Positions 10,101 through 20,579 of a stretch of DNA of 64,000 nucleotides are shown here, piece by piece. The notes beneath the pieces are model-generated. The model saw nothing but the letters and a program-made list of their open reading frames with translations. It made no database searches and was not told the origin of the DNA. Every line of letters starts with the position of its first letter. Positions within the stretch are counted from its first letter, which is position 1. The DNA is taken from positions 8,122,001-8,186,000 of the forward strand of contig CM077596.1 of assembly GCA_039654915.1 (NCBI GenBank), in the 5' to 3' direction. Origin of the DNA: Aquilaria yunnanensis (taxonomy: Eukaryota > Streptophyta > Magnoliopsida > Malvales > Thymelaeaceae). The translations under genes were made by a program, and so were the position numbers.

Positions 10101-11113
10101 ACGCCCTGGCAGCGGTGATACTTCGCCAAGGATACTTTTGGCCTACCCTGAGGAAAGACGCTAGGCGGTTCGTCCAGAAATGTGGTAATTGCCAAATACA
10201 TTCAAAAATCTAGAGAACGCCCTCGGAGCTGGTGACTTCGGCAAACTATCCCTGGCCCTTCGCAGTTTGGGGCAGAGACCTTATCGGCCCGCTCCCGACA
10301 GTGCCTGGGGGCGTGAAGTTCTGCGTAGTCGCAGTAGACTATTTCTCTAAATGGGTCGAGGCAGAACCTTTGACGACTATCTCGGCAAGAGAAGTGCACA
10401 AGTTCGTGTGGAAAAACATAGTATGCAGATTCGGCATACCGAGGGTACTAGTAGCTGATAACGGATCCCAGTTCATAGACAAAGGGTTCCAAGAGTTTAT
10501 CAGCGACCTCGGAACAAAGATGCACCTCGCCCCGGTAGCTCACCCCCAAAGCAATGGGCAGGTGGAAGTATCTAACAGGACCATAAAAGATGGTCTGAAA
10601 AAGAGACTGGGGGAGGCAAAAGGGAAGTGGCCAGGAGAACTCCAAAGCGTACTATGGAGCTACCGAACAACGCCCTGAAGGGCTACAGGGGAAACTCCTT
10701 TCTCGCTCGTCTTCGGTACAGAGGCCATAATCCCAATAGAGGTAGTGCAACCATCAATACGAGTGCAGGTATTTGATGAAAGTGGAAATGACCTCGGCTT
10801 AAGAACCAAGCTCGACCTCGTCGGCGAACATAAAGAAATAACGGAACTAAGAAGGAAAGCTTTCCAGCAAAGAGTGGCCGCCGCTATAAACTTGCGAGCT
10901 AGGCCAAAAGGAATAAAAAAGGGTGATCTCGTTCTCCGAAAGGCGGAATTCGCACCCCGGAGGCCATCACACGGCGTACTTCGCGTGAATTGGGAGGGAC
11001 CTTATCTGGTTCTTGCCGAAGTACGAAGAGGGGTGTACAATCTCGGTGACGCCGAAGGCGTGGAATTAAAAAACACTTGGCATTCAGATGCCTTGAAAAG
11101 GTTCTATGCTTAG
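7178..11113 (+). pseudogene. pol: Gag(end)-Pol polyprotein of E2, inactivated
   Basis: Domains in order: a basic gag tail (7178-7330); protease with core DDGSNVDVLF (about 7450-7480), reached only through a one-base frameshift; RT with LDAFSGYHQI, MPFGLKNAGATYQ and catalytic YVDD (8573-8584); RNase H (about 9000-9400); a second, archaeal-type RNase H starting WALYVDGASGAEHQGAG (about 9437); an HHCC zinc finger (HEGACGSHIRTD ... CGNCQIH, about 10069-10200); integrase core with GRDLIGP, ADNGSQF and E in GQVEVSN (10565-10567); and a C-terminal chromodomain-free tail ending at 11113. Four in-frame stops break it: TGA 7697, TGA 7958, TAG 10211 and TGA 10676. RT, both RNase H domains and the zinc finger remain open from 7973 to 10213. 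Confidence 0.92.
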
Positions 11114-11546
11114 AATCTTGACGTAAGGGTTTACATTGTACAAAGTTAGAAAAATTTTCTAGGTACACGGGCTTCTGAAAGAAAGATTCTTGAACAATAG
11201 ATATACTAAAATTCCGCGAAGATGGTCGCCAGAATAAGCATGGGGGTGATTTCCTGAAGTCCCTCGAGCAAGCATGTTCGGGACAATAGGAAATGTAAAA
11301 CCTTGAGAGAATTTCTAACTATAAAGGCTCACAGAGAACCGATCTAATCTTCCGAAGTCTCTTGAGCAAATGCGTTCGGGGCAAAAAGGAATGAACAATC
11401 TCATAAAAAAGACTTAGCCAAAATTTCTTACAGGAAAGAAAAAAGTCTTTATTAACAAACAAGATCGGTTTACAAAGAAGAAGGACTACCAAGAAAGAAA
11501 GAGTACAAGGAAGGAGAAAAAGAAGGCAGAAGGGGCCTGAGATAAA
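11114..11546. other. Spacer between convergent pol and antisense gene (E2)
   Basis: Non-coding 3' regions of two tail-to-tail genes. A CTCGAGCAAGCATGTTCGGG-like phrase occurs twice (about 11262 and 11352). The two transcripts would overlap or terminate here. Confidence 0.6.
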
Positions 11547-13962
11547 TTAGGGATTCTCGGCGTCCCGGGAGCCACTAGCCCCTGCATCCTTTTCTACCAC
11601 CATCGGCGCCGGAAGAGTCTGAGGCAGGTTCAAGTGCTCGAGCTTGGACCAAGAGCACCGAGGTCCCTCAGGAATATTTAGGGCCTCCAGGAAAGAAAGG
11701 TCGAGATCTGGAAACCTCAGAAGAACTTGATGACGAACGAGACAAAACCCGTCTTGAAAACCAACTTTGGTCATCTCATTGGATTTCCTCTTCTCGACCC
11801 CAAGTTCATTAAGCTCCTTCTCCAGGTCTTCAACCTTTTTCCTTAACGCCTTCACCTTCTTTTTCTTCAGCTCATCCTTCCCCTTCTTCGAAGAATCGAC
11901 CTCGGCTTGAAGTGCGGCTTTCTCGGCCTCCGCCTTCGCCAGAAAAGCCGCGGAATCCGACTTCTCCTTTTAAAGTGCCTCATTAACCGAAGTCAGCTCC
12001 GCCACTTTTCTGCCGAGGTCGGAAATCTTCTGGGAGGAGTCCTTTATAAGTTCTTCTTTTTCCTTCGCAAACTCCTCCCGAAGGGCAACAATCTCTGACG
12101 CCGAAGTCTGGGCCAGCTGAGTGTTCCGAGTAAGAAGGTCCGAGCACTGGGTCTTGTATTGTTCTATAGTCTTTGAAGTGGTGGCCCGGTACATCCCCTG
12201 CCTCGCCACCCGAACTCTGAGGAATCCAACATATCCCAGCAGCTGCAGAAAAACAGAGGCAAGAATGAGACAAGGAAAAAAAGGAAAGGCAAATACTTAG
12301 AAGAAATTAGAGGGAAAAAAGCAAGGTGAGAAACACACCTGGGCGGCGTGCTCGGAAAGCTTCGCGGCGAGAGAGTCATCATCCGGATGAGCCCCCGCAA
12401 TGGCCCTGAAAGAAGCTTCAGTAAGAACCCCCTTCGCAATCTCCTTGGCCATTCGCGGGCAGTCTTCGGAGTACATGTTCATGTCCTTCGTAAAAGACCA
12501 AAATGGCTCCTTCGGAATCTTCCCCTTCGGGATATGGGCATCCCGAAGGGCCCGTTTCCGGGCGTGCTCGACAACCCAATCCGGAGGAAGAATCTCCTCT
12601 GCACGACAAAAGCAGAAAAATTGTCAAACACAAGTAGTTGCCAAAAAATTCAGAAACTGAGTGTCTAAGGCATCAAACCTGGTGGCACTTTGGCAACGTC
12701 GTCGCCAGAATCCAGGGCCCCCTTAGAAGAAATCTCCTTCCCTTTCCTCTTGCGGCGATCTTCGGCAGAAGGGGCTTCCACCAAAGCGTCCAGAAGAGTC
12801 GCCCAAGTAGGGCTTGAAGGAGCGACATCTGCACCGACCTCGGTCGAAGGGGCAGCAACGGTTACCTCGGGCTCCTCACCCACCTCCGCGGAAATCTCCG
12901 GCATAGGAGGGGGCCCGGTCTTCTTCGATCGCTTGGCTGCCGGAGGCCCGGCGCCAACTGCCTTCCGTCTTCAGGAGGCAGCCTTCTTTGTTTGTTCACC
13001 TTTCTCGGCTTGCCCTACGAAAAGCGATCGGTAATAGGCAGCAGTATCGTCGCCCATCTCTGAAAAAGAGAAAAAACATCAGTGTAAGTCCAAGATGAAA
13101 TTGAAACAAGGGGACTAAGAGATGACGTACTTTCGAAAAAATTGGCATAAGTAATGTCCTCCTGAAGAAGTTGTACCAGCCATGAGTCCTTCCCAGCAAT
13201 GGCAGGAGCTGGCATCTCGAGGTCCGTTTCGTGCTCCTTTACCACCTTCCACTCCCGAAGGACTTCTTCGGTCATCAACTTCCAGTTAATTGGAAAGGGG
13301 TAAAGGGAGCGCGGTAGGACCTCGGAATCCCAGTCAGAGACCGCTCGGATGCGCTTGTCAAAGTCCGCAAAAATGGGTGTTAACTCAGGAGTTAACAGTA
13401 TCTTCGGGTCAACGACATCCATCACGAGCTTTCCCTGAGCCCACTTCGTCGGGACGTACGACCAGGCCTCCTCCTTCTTCATAAAGAAGAATTTCTGTTG
13501 CCACCCTCGCCAGCTGTCCTTGTTGGCAAAGGTGAACTTGTATTTTTTGCTCCCTGACCCCCGAGGTAGCATGAAATAGAAGCCACCATTCGGGATCACG
13601 AAGAGCTTGTAGTACTGCAGAAAAATGACAAAGTGTGGCTCTATACCGAAGACACCACACATACAAAGAAAAGCTTTGAAATAGCAGTACGAGTTCGACG
13701 GAAGTTGGTTTACGGCAATGCGATGGAAATCGCAAATATCACAAACCATCTTCGGCGGAGGATACCGAAGTCCGGCCTTCAGTTGGGCACGGAAAACAGT
13801 AACCTCGTCACTACGGTTTGAAAAGCTATATTGGTCCGAACAAGGCAACCTCGTAGTGACGTAGGAAGGAAGGAAGAACTTCTTTTTCCATTTTTTAAGT
13901 TTTGCAGAAGTAGTGCAGCAGGGGTGAGAAAGAAGGGGTTCCCAGCTTTCGGGAATAGGCAT
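11547..13962 (-). pseudogene. Antisense spliced gene of E2 (putative gypsy-type transposon family), two stops
   Basis: Minus-strand gene opposite to pol. Start MPIPESWEPLLSHPCC at 13962, chosen because the E3 copy starts the same way. Four exons are inferred: 13962-13131, 13059-12679, 12598-12339, 12242-11547. Introns have GT...AG ends: 71, 80 and 96 bp. The same three introns are at equivalent places in E3. Exon 1 carries FRAQLKAGLRYPPPK and FHRIAVNQLPSNSYCYFKAF, then KDSWRGWQQKFFF. This matches the family I know as 'Putative gypsy type transposon' (PF04195). Exon 2 is acidic/basic with KRSKK and RRKRKGKE, possible nuclear signals. Exon 4 is a coiled coil ending FQDGFCLVRHQVL and a short tail. 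Premature stops: TGA 12973-12971 and TAA 11972-11970; the latter is CAA in the E3 copy. Function unknown. Confidence 0.82.
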
Positions 13963-14220
13963 GACTGGCAAAAAACCGAGTTCGGGAAAAGGCAAAAAGC
14001 TATTTCGGAGAAAAAATTTGGAAAAACAGAAGAAACTGGAAGCTAAAACCCACCAAACATTTTGCCAAAATCCGGATTTGAGGACGCCGTCGTGAAATGA
14101 TTGCCGGAAAACCACTCTGTCAAAAGGCACCGCCGTAAGAGAGCAGGAAAAACACTGCGGTAGTTGAGAGACAGAAGAGAGCAAAAGCAAAAGCAAAAGG
14201 GGGGTTATGAAGGATTGAGG

Positions 14221-14230
14221 GTATATATAG
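14221..14230 (-). promoter_or_regulatory. TATA box of the E2 antisense gene
   Basis: CTATATATAC on the minus strand, 268 bp upstream of the antisense ATG. Equivalent TATA boxes precede the antisense genes of E3 and E4 at 293 and 271 bp. It lies in the internal region, not in the LTR. Confidence 0.65.
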
Positions 14231-14618
14231 ACCGAGGAAGGGTAGGCGAATCGACGTCATAAGTGCTGTGCGAAGGCGAATCGTCGCCATAATTGCCCAT
14301 TCTGCATAAAAAGATGCGCCCGCTGTAACCGATGTAACCCTCTCCAATGACGGCATGCCACGTGTCAGCAATCACGACAAATAAGGAACACGCTTTCTGA
14401 CGAATAGCGCGCCGCCCCAGACTGACACGCCTGGTCACGAGACGAGACGTTTCAGTGACCTACAAAGATTACAGAAAATAGGTTACCTCGGAGACACCAA
14501 GAGACAGGCTGTGCTACGTCTACGTACAGAAGGTGTATCTTCGGCACAGGTACCGTGCATAAAGCCCCGAAGGGTACCCTCCGAAAGCTGACAAAGCCAA
14601 AGTCCCTACTTCGGCTTC
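14231..14618. other. Internal non-coding region of E2 between antisense promoter and PPT
   Basis: About 390 bp, GC-moderate, rich in CGAAG and CGGAG words. No ORF of note. It should hold upstream elements of the antisense promoter. Confidence 0.5.
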
Positions 14619-14631
14619 TAGGGGGGGCATG
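14619..14631 (+). other. Polypurine tract of E2
   Basis: TAGGGGGGGCATG directly before the TGATAG start of the 3' LTR. The E3 copy has the same AGGGGGGCATG at 35985-35998 (minus). It primes plus-strand DNA synthesis. Confidence 0.8.
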
Positions 14632-15488
14632 TGATAGCCGAAGGACTATCGCCTCTCCTTGAACGTACCTCCTACCAAAAGCATGCTCGGGAAACCTGGC
14701 ACCATCCGAGGGAGGCACTAGTACTGACCTCGGACTAGGCGAATTCCAGTGCCTCGAACTCGGGATTTAGCCTAGTACCCCAGAGAACTCCAAAGGTGCA
14801 GACAGCCCCCTCGGGGGATTAAACGGATCGCCTTCGGGATACAAGAACCAGCTACCGCAAGCAAGAGAGGATTTCCCGAAGGCGGAACCTCTGAGCTAGG
14901 CAGCTCCCCGAACTGCGAACATAACTCCCGAAGAAGGGTGTTCGTCTCAGAGAACGACCTTGCCCAAAGGACATCGGGAGTACGGCAGGAGCATTTAAGG
15001 AGCCTCTGACACATCGCCCACAGACGCACCATGTAACCTCAAACGACGCTCTGACACGCCGACGCCGCCCAGGCTTTGTCACAACCTGTCTCGGACCAAG
15101 GCTCGAGGGAGCCTACAAACAGCTACTTGTCCCCTATGCCAAAAGGTACACAGCAGATCTGACCGAACACGTGTCACGATCTGAACGGGCCAGACACTTC
15201 TATAAATACCAAAGAGCAGCTCCTTGCAAACGGTTGGTCAGTCAGTTGAGAGGATACGAACAAGCAAGGCCACTAAACCCTTGAGTGCTCTCTTTCCTTC
15301 ACCTCTCAGAAAATTGACTTGGGCGTCGGAGGTTCGTCCCCGGAAAAACATCCCGGGGACCTCCTAACCTTTCCTTTTGGGCTCTTCAGGTACCACTCCC
15401 TGGGAAACCTCTACTCCGGGCGTTCTCCTCCTCAGGAAGTCCCTCCAGAAACCACCATGTCCTCCAGCGAAGATGTCTCCGGACATCA
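14632..15488 (+). repeat. 3' LTR of E2 (about 857 bp)
   Basis: Starts TGATAGCCGAAGGACTATCG immediately after the PPT and ends ACATCA at 15488, by analogy with the E3 LTR ends (TGATAGCCGAAG...GCATCA). The right end is inferred because the partner LTR is not in the window. A short inverted repeat GATAG...CTATC sits at the 5' edge of the LTRs of both E2 and E3. Downstream of the TATA box the text TTGACTTGGGCGTCGGAGGT matches the corresponding part of the E3 LTRs. Confidence 0.75.
15200..15208 (+). promoter_or_regulatory. TATA box in the E2 LTR
   Basis: CTATAAATA, followed about 30 bp downstream by a plausible start region (CAAACGGTTGGTCAG). U3 would be about 600 bp. Confidence 0.7.
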
Positions 15489-18400
15489 CCATGCTTGATT
15501 GATATATAGAACAAGCTGCTGGACTAGACCTTTTTTTTTTAGATTCTGTCAATATCACAAGTGGCAATTTGAATGGTAGATCAACCGAGGAATGACTAGA
15601 TCTAAAGGTAAAGGTCAACAATCAAACCTTTATATCTAAGTGCACTATGTGAGTGGATTAATTTAGTGAAATGTTAGTACGAGCAAGAGAGAAATGGAAG
15701 CTTGGAGAAGAGATAATAATTGGTCATACAATGTTCCAAATTCATTAAAAAAAAGAAAGTTCACAAACTGACCAAGTCAGTTGTCTTACCCTATGCACAA
15801 ACTAACTTGCCCTGACGAAAGCTTTCTAATTTGGTTTAAACTGAACAAATTGTCCTTTGTTATGTAATTGGTCTTTTTTCTAGTTATAGAAATAATTTCT
15901 AGTGCACCAAAATAAAAGGGTCTAGGCAAAATAAAGTGAACTAAAATCATAAAGGAATTTAACTAAATTAATTAATTTCATAGAATTTCAATTGTAATTT
16001 ATAAGTCTTGAAACCATTTCAAATATGACACAAATACAACTACGAATAATAGTACCCAATAGCCATATATTTGACATGGCCCTTCTTGGTCTTGCCTAGG
16101 AAACTTGTGAGAACAAATCTCACAGTGGTTGCAATTGGCTAGTTATTGATGTGCTTTAAATTAAAGCTTTATGTCACTAGTTAATTAACCTAGAAATGCA
16201 AGAATGCATGCACTTTTGCTTTGACTTGGGAAGATGGAAATTTATAAAACATTCATATTGCCTAGGCATTTTGAATGGAAGCCAAGGTTCAAATAGTCAA
16301 AGCATATAAATCCATCATTTGTATCATTATAACTACACATAATAACCATGTGAGGGCATTCAAAAAAAATAGGCAAATGCTCCTCACCTAAGAGCAACCC
16401 TAAAGTCCTTTACTTTATCCATAAACAAAAGAGGCAACTGGTGCATATAATGTACACAAGGCTTCTTCTATTGAGATCTTTTCATCAAACTCCCACCTTA
16501 GATGGAATTCCAATGGCAAGCCTAAAAAGGTCTTCAACGTGCTTTGTTAGCCACTGTGGCCACAAAACTGTAGTTAGTACCATGACTTAACCAACAAGTA
16601 ACTATAAGAACTAGAATCACAAAGATTCTTATAACAAAGTAATTGCAACCAAAAGACTACATCGACAACCCTCAACGGTTATCAAGCACAACAGCGTCAT
16701 AATCTACACAACATAAACTAGGAACTAAGAATTCAAAACTTCTCAATAAGGGATCTTCACCTGCAAGGAAAAATACTAAGGACAACACATATATAGTCAT
16801 ATGTAATCTGCTATGAGCTCATACAGCATGAAGATAAACCTATGCGCATATGTTTCAATCCCTTGAGACTCATCCTCTACCTAGTCCTTAAACTATAAGG
16901 CAAAGCTTTGTCTGTTAGCAAGCATAGCTTACTAGCGATCTTCACAGTGGAACCTCATCCCTAGAGTACGGCTAGGTCCTCGATGGTACTAAACCTCACA
17001 CCTAAGCTAATGGTACTACATTGGGCCCTTTAAAACCTAGTTTCCATGCTTATGGTATAAGTAACCACAAAACTCAAAGAAACTCTTAGGACTTAGTGGA
17101 GCTTTGGATGTCTTAGGGTATCACAGTGACATCTCGACCCATAGGTACCCTATGCACCCCCTTGAACCCTCTATCAAAAGTTGATTTTTCTGGCCAACAT
17201 AACTATGGTGACACATCACCATTTCATACAACCCCCTAGTTGTTTCACGAGGTCTTAGTGACGCGTCACCAACGTTTTTGTGCCTAGAAAATCCCAACTT
17301 TTGTTATGTGCACCTTTCAAGAACTCCCAAGCATACCAAACGTGCTTGGAATGGCTTCCAACTCCTTATAGCTGTAAAACATGTTGCATAGGCCACAAAT
17401 GCACCATTACAAACACAACTACAATGCATTAAAACATCATGCCAAGCTCAATCAATCACCAAGTCCACCATAAACCAACTTGCCCACTAATCATTGCTAT
17501 TGCCAAAACTACTTGATTCCAATAAGCAACAACACTCCAATAGATTCAAATAAGCTTGTAACCCTAAATCCCTTACCTTGATTTCAACTCACCAGCAAGA
17601 ATTAAGCAACCCTTTACCAAGAAAAAAAATCGACAAGGTTTTACCAAATTTTCAAGCAAACCAAAGTAAATAACACCAAATAAACCAACTAAGAAAAACC
17701 CAAGCCATAAAACACCAAACAAATAAGAAAACTCCATGAAATTCATGTTACCTCATGCCCAAAATAAGGCACCTGCTGGAAAATGGGGAAAATAACACCA
17801 AGACCACAAACCAAGCTCGAAATAAGTTGCCCAAAGCTTGTATACCCCTTGGGCCTTCAAAATCCACCAAGAACACTTGATTTTGGCCAAGAATTGAAGG
17901 AGAAATCAAAGAGGGAAGAGGGAGCTCAGGTTTTGGAAGTGAAATGAGGAAAAATGGCAACCAAGACTACTTTACCAATTTTAAAAAGCCTTCCACCCTT
18001 AAGCCCTCAAACTTTCTTTATGCTTGCAAAAAGCCACCTCCCTAAATAGTAACCCAAGTCAAATCTTAGTCAAACCTTTGACACTAAGGCAAATTTTTGG
18101 GTTTTAAGCAAGGGTTGCCTTTTAAAATGTATATTTGACTCTTGGGACTCTGCCTAACACCCTAAGCCACAAAATTACCATTTTTCCTTGAACCTGCTTC
18201 GATGTCATAAACTCATTGGAACTTAGAAACCTTGCCTAACTCACTTAATCTTGCTTTGTGGGCTTAAAATAAGGTTCCAACTAGGATTTAATTTACTTTA
18301 CCTTTCTTAGTTGAGCTTCCTACTAGAAGAGCTATAACAATATCATACAATGTTCCTTGAACTGCCAAAATATATTGGAAATTGTTTTAAACAAAAAAAA

Positions 18401-18689
18401 TTGCAGTCAGACTTTTCATTTGTTAACTTCTCAAAAGAAATATACATCAGTAAAATAAAATTTTTGAGATGACATTTTTGTATGTATTACCCATAAATTA
18501 TTTCTTTAAAAACTAGAAACTTAGTTTTTTACTTACACATAAACGGCTTGTTCAAAGATAAACTTCAACCACCTTGACAGTTTTTCAACACAAAAGAACA
18601 AACACTTCACGTATAGTTTAGAACACTCGACATCTTTAAAATTTATTTACTCAAAACAATCATAGCATTATATAAGAAATAGAAACCAA
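15489..18689. repeat. Old AT-rich, LTR-like repeat sequence, no gene
   Basis: No ORF above 70 codons and no protein motif. From about 16400 to 18350 the style is that of decayed LTR sequence (long CA-rich and TTACC/AAAACC-rich prose, CCCTTGAACC, GGTTTTGG...GAGGGAGCTC). The regions at 30.8-32.7 and 44.2-48.8 kb are built alike. I could not fix ends or a target duplication. The first 250 bp after the E2 LTR are plain AT-rich flank. Confidence 0.45.
17125..17270. repeat. Cluster of TGACR palindromes
   Basis: GGTGACACATCACC (17207-17220) and AGTGACGCGTCACC (17257-17270) are near-perfect 14-bp palindromes. A half-decayed third starts at 17125 (AGTGACATCTCGACC). They contain TGACG/TGACA half sites like those bound by plant bZIP factors. 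Confidence 0.55.
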
Positions 18690-20579
18690 TCTATTATATA
18701 TATATATACATACATAAAGGAGGGTATAAGTAAGGAGTTAAGGGTCTTTTCACTTAAAAAAATAAACAACAACTTGGCACATGTCACTTTTTTTATTTCT
18801 AAACATTCTCATACGTTTACATTGTGGAAAGATTAATGTACCCACTGAACCCTTTAAACACAAGGATATTAATGTATGTTCACATAAGAGACTAGACTAG
18901 AAGTTAACATGTGTCAATCTATATATTTAAGGAAATTATAATTGGTTTTTTTGAAGCAATAAGACAAGTTCACTCTTCTCACAAATATTTGAAAGGATCA
19001 TATTACTAGGATAAATGATGGTTTTTAGAAACCAACTATATCTACCAATTTATTTTTATAAGATATTATTGCTTGCATGAAATCCAAATCACAATTTTAA
19101 TAGCAATGTTTACATCTCTTATATAGTTATAGTTATTCCCAACATCAGATGCCAATTAACAATAAAATCAAATTTTTAATTTTTTTAAATGATGAAAATT
19201 TAAGTGGCTCAGAACAAAAAAACAAAGGCTACTCAATGTTAAGTAATTATAAATCTTGTTTGTAATTTTTTTAAATGAAAAAAATTTATGTGGCTTAGAA
19301 CAAAGACTACTCAATGTTAAAAAATTCTTCTTATTTATCTTTTTTTAAATATACATCTCACTCAAAATTAAAAACCCAACATTAATAGTAGACTTGATTA
19401 CAAGAAAACTATTAATATTGGCATATACTCATAAAATTCCAATAATTCCAATAAAGTACCCGAAAAGGATTGATGGTTGAAATCTACACTGCAAAACCCT
19501 AGAAAATTGGCAATTAAGTTGACTTATTTTCATATACCATACTAATAATGATATCCAAGCTAGCAATCAAGTTAATTCATTCAAGAAGATGGAATCAACT
19601 TATTACACTCAAGTATTTGAATTAAAGTTGATAAAGCCATATTATTTTAAGGTAAAAAAAATATCTCACTAAGCCTTAGTACCTTCCTTGCAAATTATAA
19701 CTTTCCCAAAATAAGAAACACAATAAATGATTAAAATCTAAATTTACCTACACTACAAGATGCTGCATCAAATTGCCTAAAATCACAGTATAGCATGATA
19801 ATATTTCTGTTTATGCTGACCATTGTTTACTTTCTCTAATAGGAGACACAATAAAGGGTAAAAATCTAAGTTTGCCTATATTATAGGATGCTACATGAAT
19901 CAAATCCTAAACTTTAACATTGACCTTTAATACTTTACCATACAAATTAAATTAATATTTGGCTAAAATCCTAACTCGCCAATGTTTATAGATACACTAA
20001 ATTGTATTGTAATATTAACACTATATAAGCAATTTAAGTTGTGCAAATTTTTAATAGGTTTTAAGGAGACGCAACTAATGGACCCAACATTTGAAGGAGG
20101 TGCAATCAAACAACTAGAAGAACAAGAGGTTGTCATTCAAGGTAGGAAAACACATGAAGCAATGGGTGGTGTAAAAAATTAGGCAGATGTAATGTTAAGT
20201 GATGAAAAATGTTTGGATGGGAAGGAAGTTGTTGTTATAAATATGTCCTCATAAGTGTAGCTTTATACAGTTTACATAAAATACAATTGCTTAGAAAAGT
20301 TAGATTAAGTTTTAAACTTCAACTTTTAGGAGGGAGTCAGATGAACAGTTATATATTGATCCTGTCACAAGTTGGAGGGCATAAAGACTTCAAAATAAGC
20401 TTCCTAGGAAATACTACCACTCTTCAAAGTAGGGTGATTGAAATCTATACATACATGGAGCAAATTGGAAGGATGCATCAAGATTATGAACTGATGTGGT
20501 GGGAATCAAACGAGCTTGATGCAGAAGCTTGCAAATTTAGTATTCTTTCCATATGATTTTAGCCTCAGATGTTTGGGTT
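18690..20579 (+). other. 5' non-coding part of the Helitron
   Basis: The terminal TC and TATATA run is followed by AT-rich sequence. Two ORFs (19982-20182, 66 aa; 20209-20556, 115 aa) lie just ahead of the recognisable RepHel text. They could be decayed N-terminal exons of RepHel, but I recognise no motif in them. Confidence 0.5.

Larger units (their letters stand above)
7178..15488 (+). mobile_element. Tat-lineage (Retand-like) gypsy element E2, 3' part
   Basis: The plus strand carries end of gag, protease, RT, RNase H, second RNase H, integrase, an antisense gene, a polypurine tract and a 3' LTR. The dual RNase H and the antisense gene between pol and LTR mark the Tat lineage (Retand/RIRE2-like branch). 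The 5' LTR and most of gag lie left of the Ogre insertion and so outside the window. The same family is present again as E3 at 34920-42740. It is broken by stops and one frameshift in pol, so it is not autonomous. Confidence 0.88.

Noticed and set aside
13290..14046. Plus-strand ORFs across the antisense gene (for example 13290-13484, 13633-13821, 13831-14046)
   Set aside because: Shadows of the minus-strand exon 1, which has recognisable conserved motifs.
15724..18356. 14-bp direct repeat TCATACAATGTTCC at 15724 and 18343 as a target duplication
   Set aside because: Matches of this length are expected by chance in 64 kb of AT-rich DNA, and the inner edges show no tail, TIR or LTR ends.
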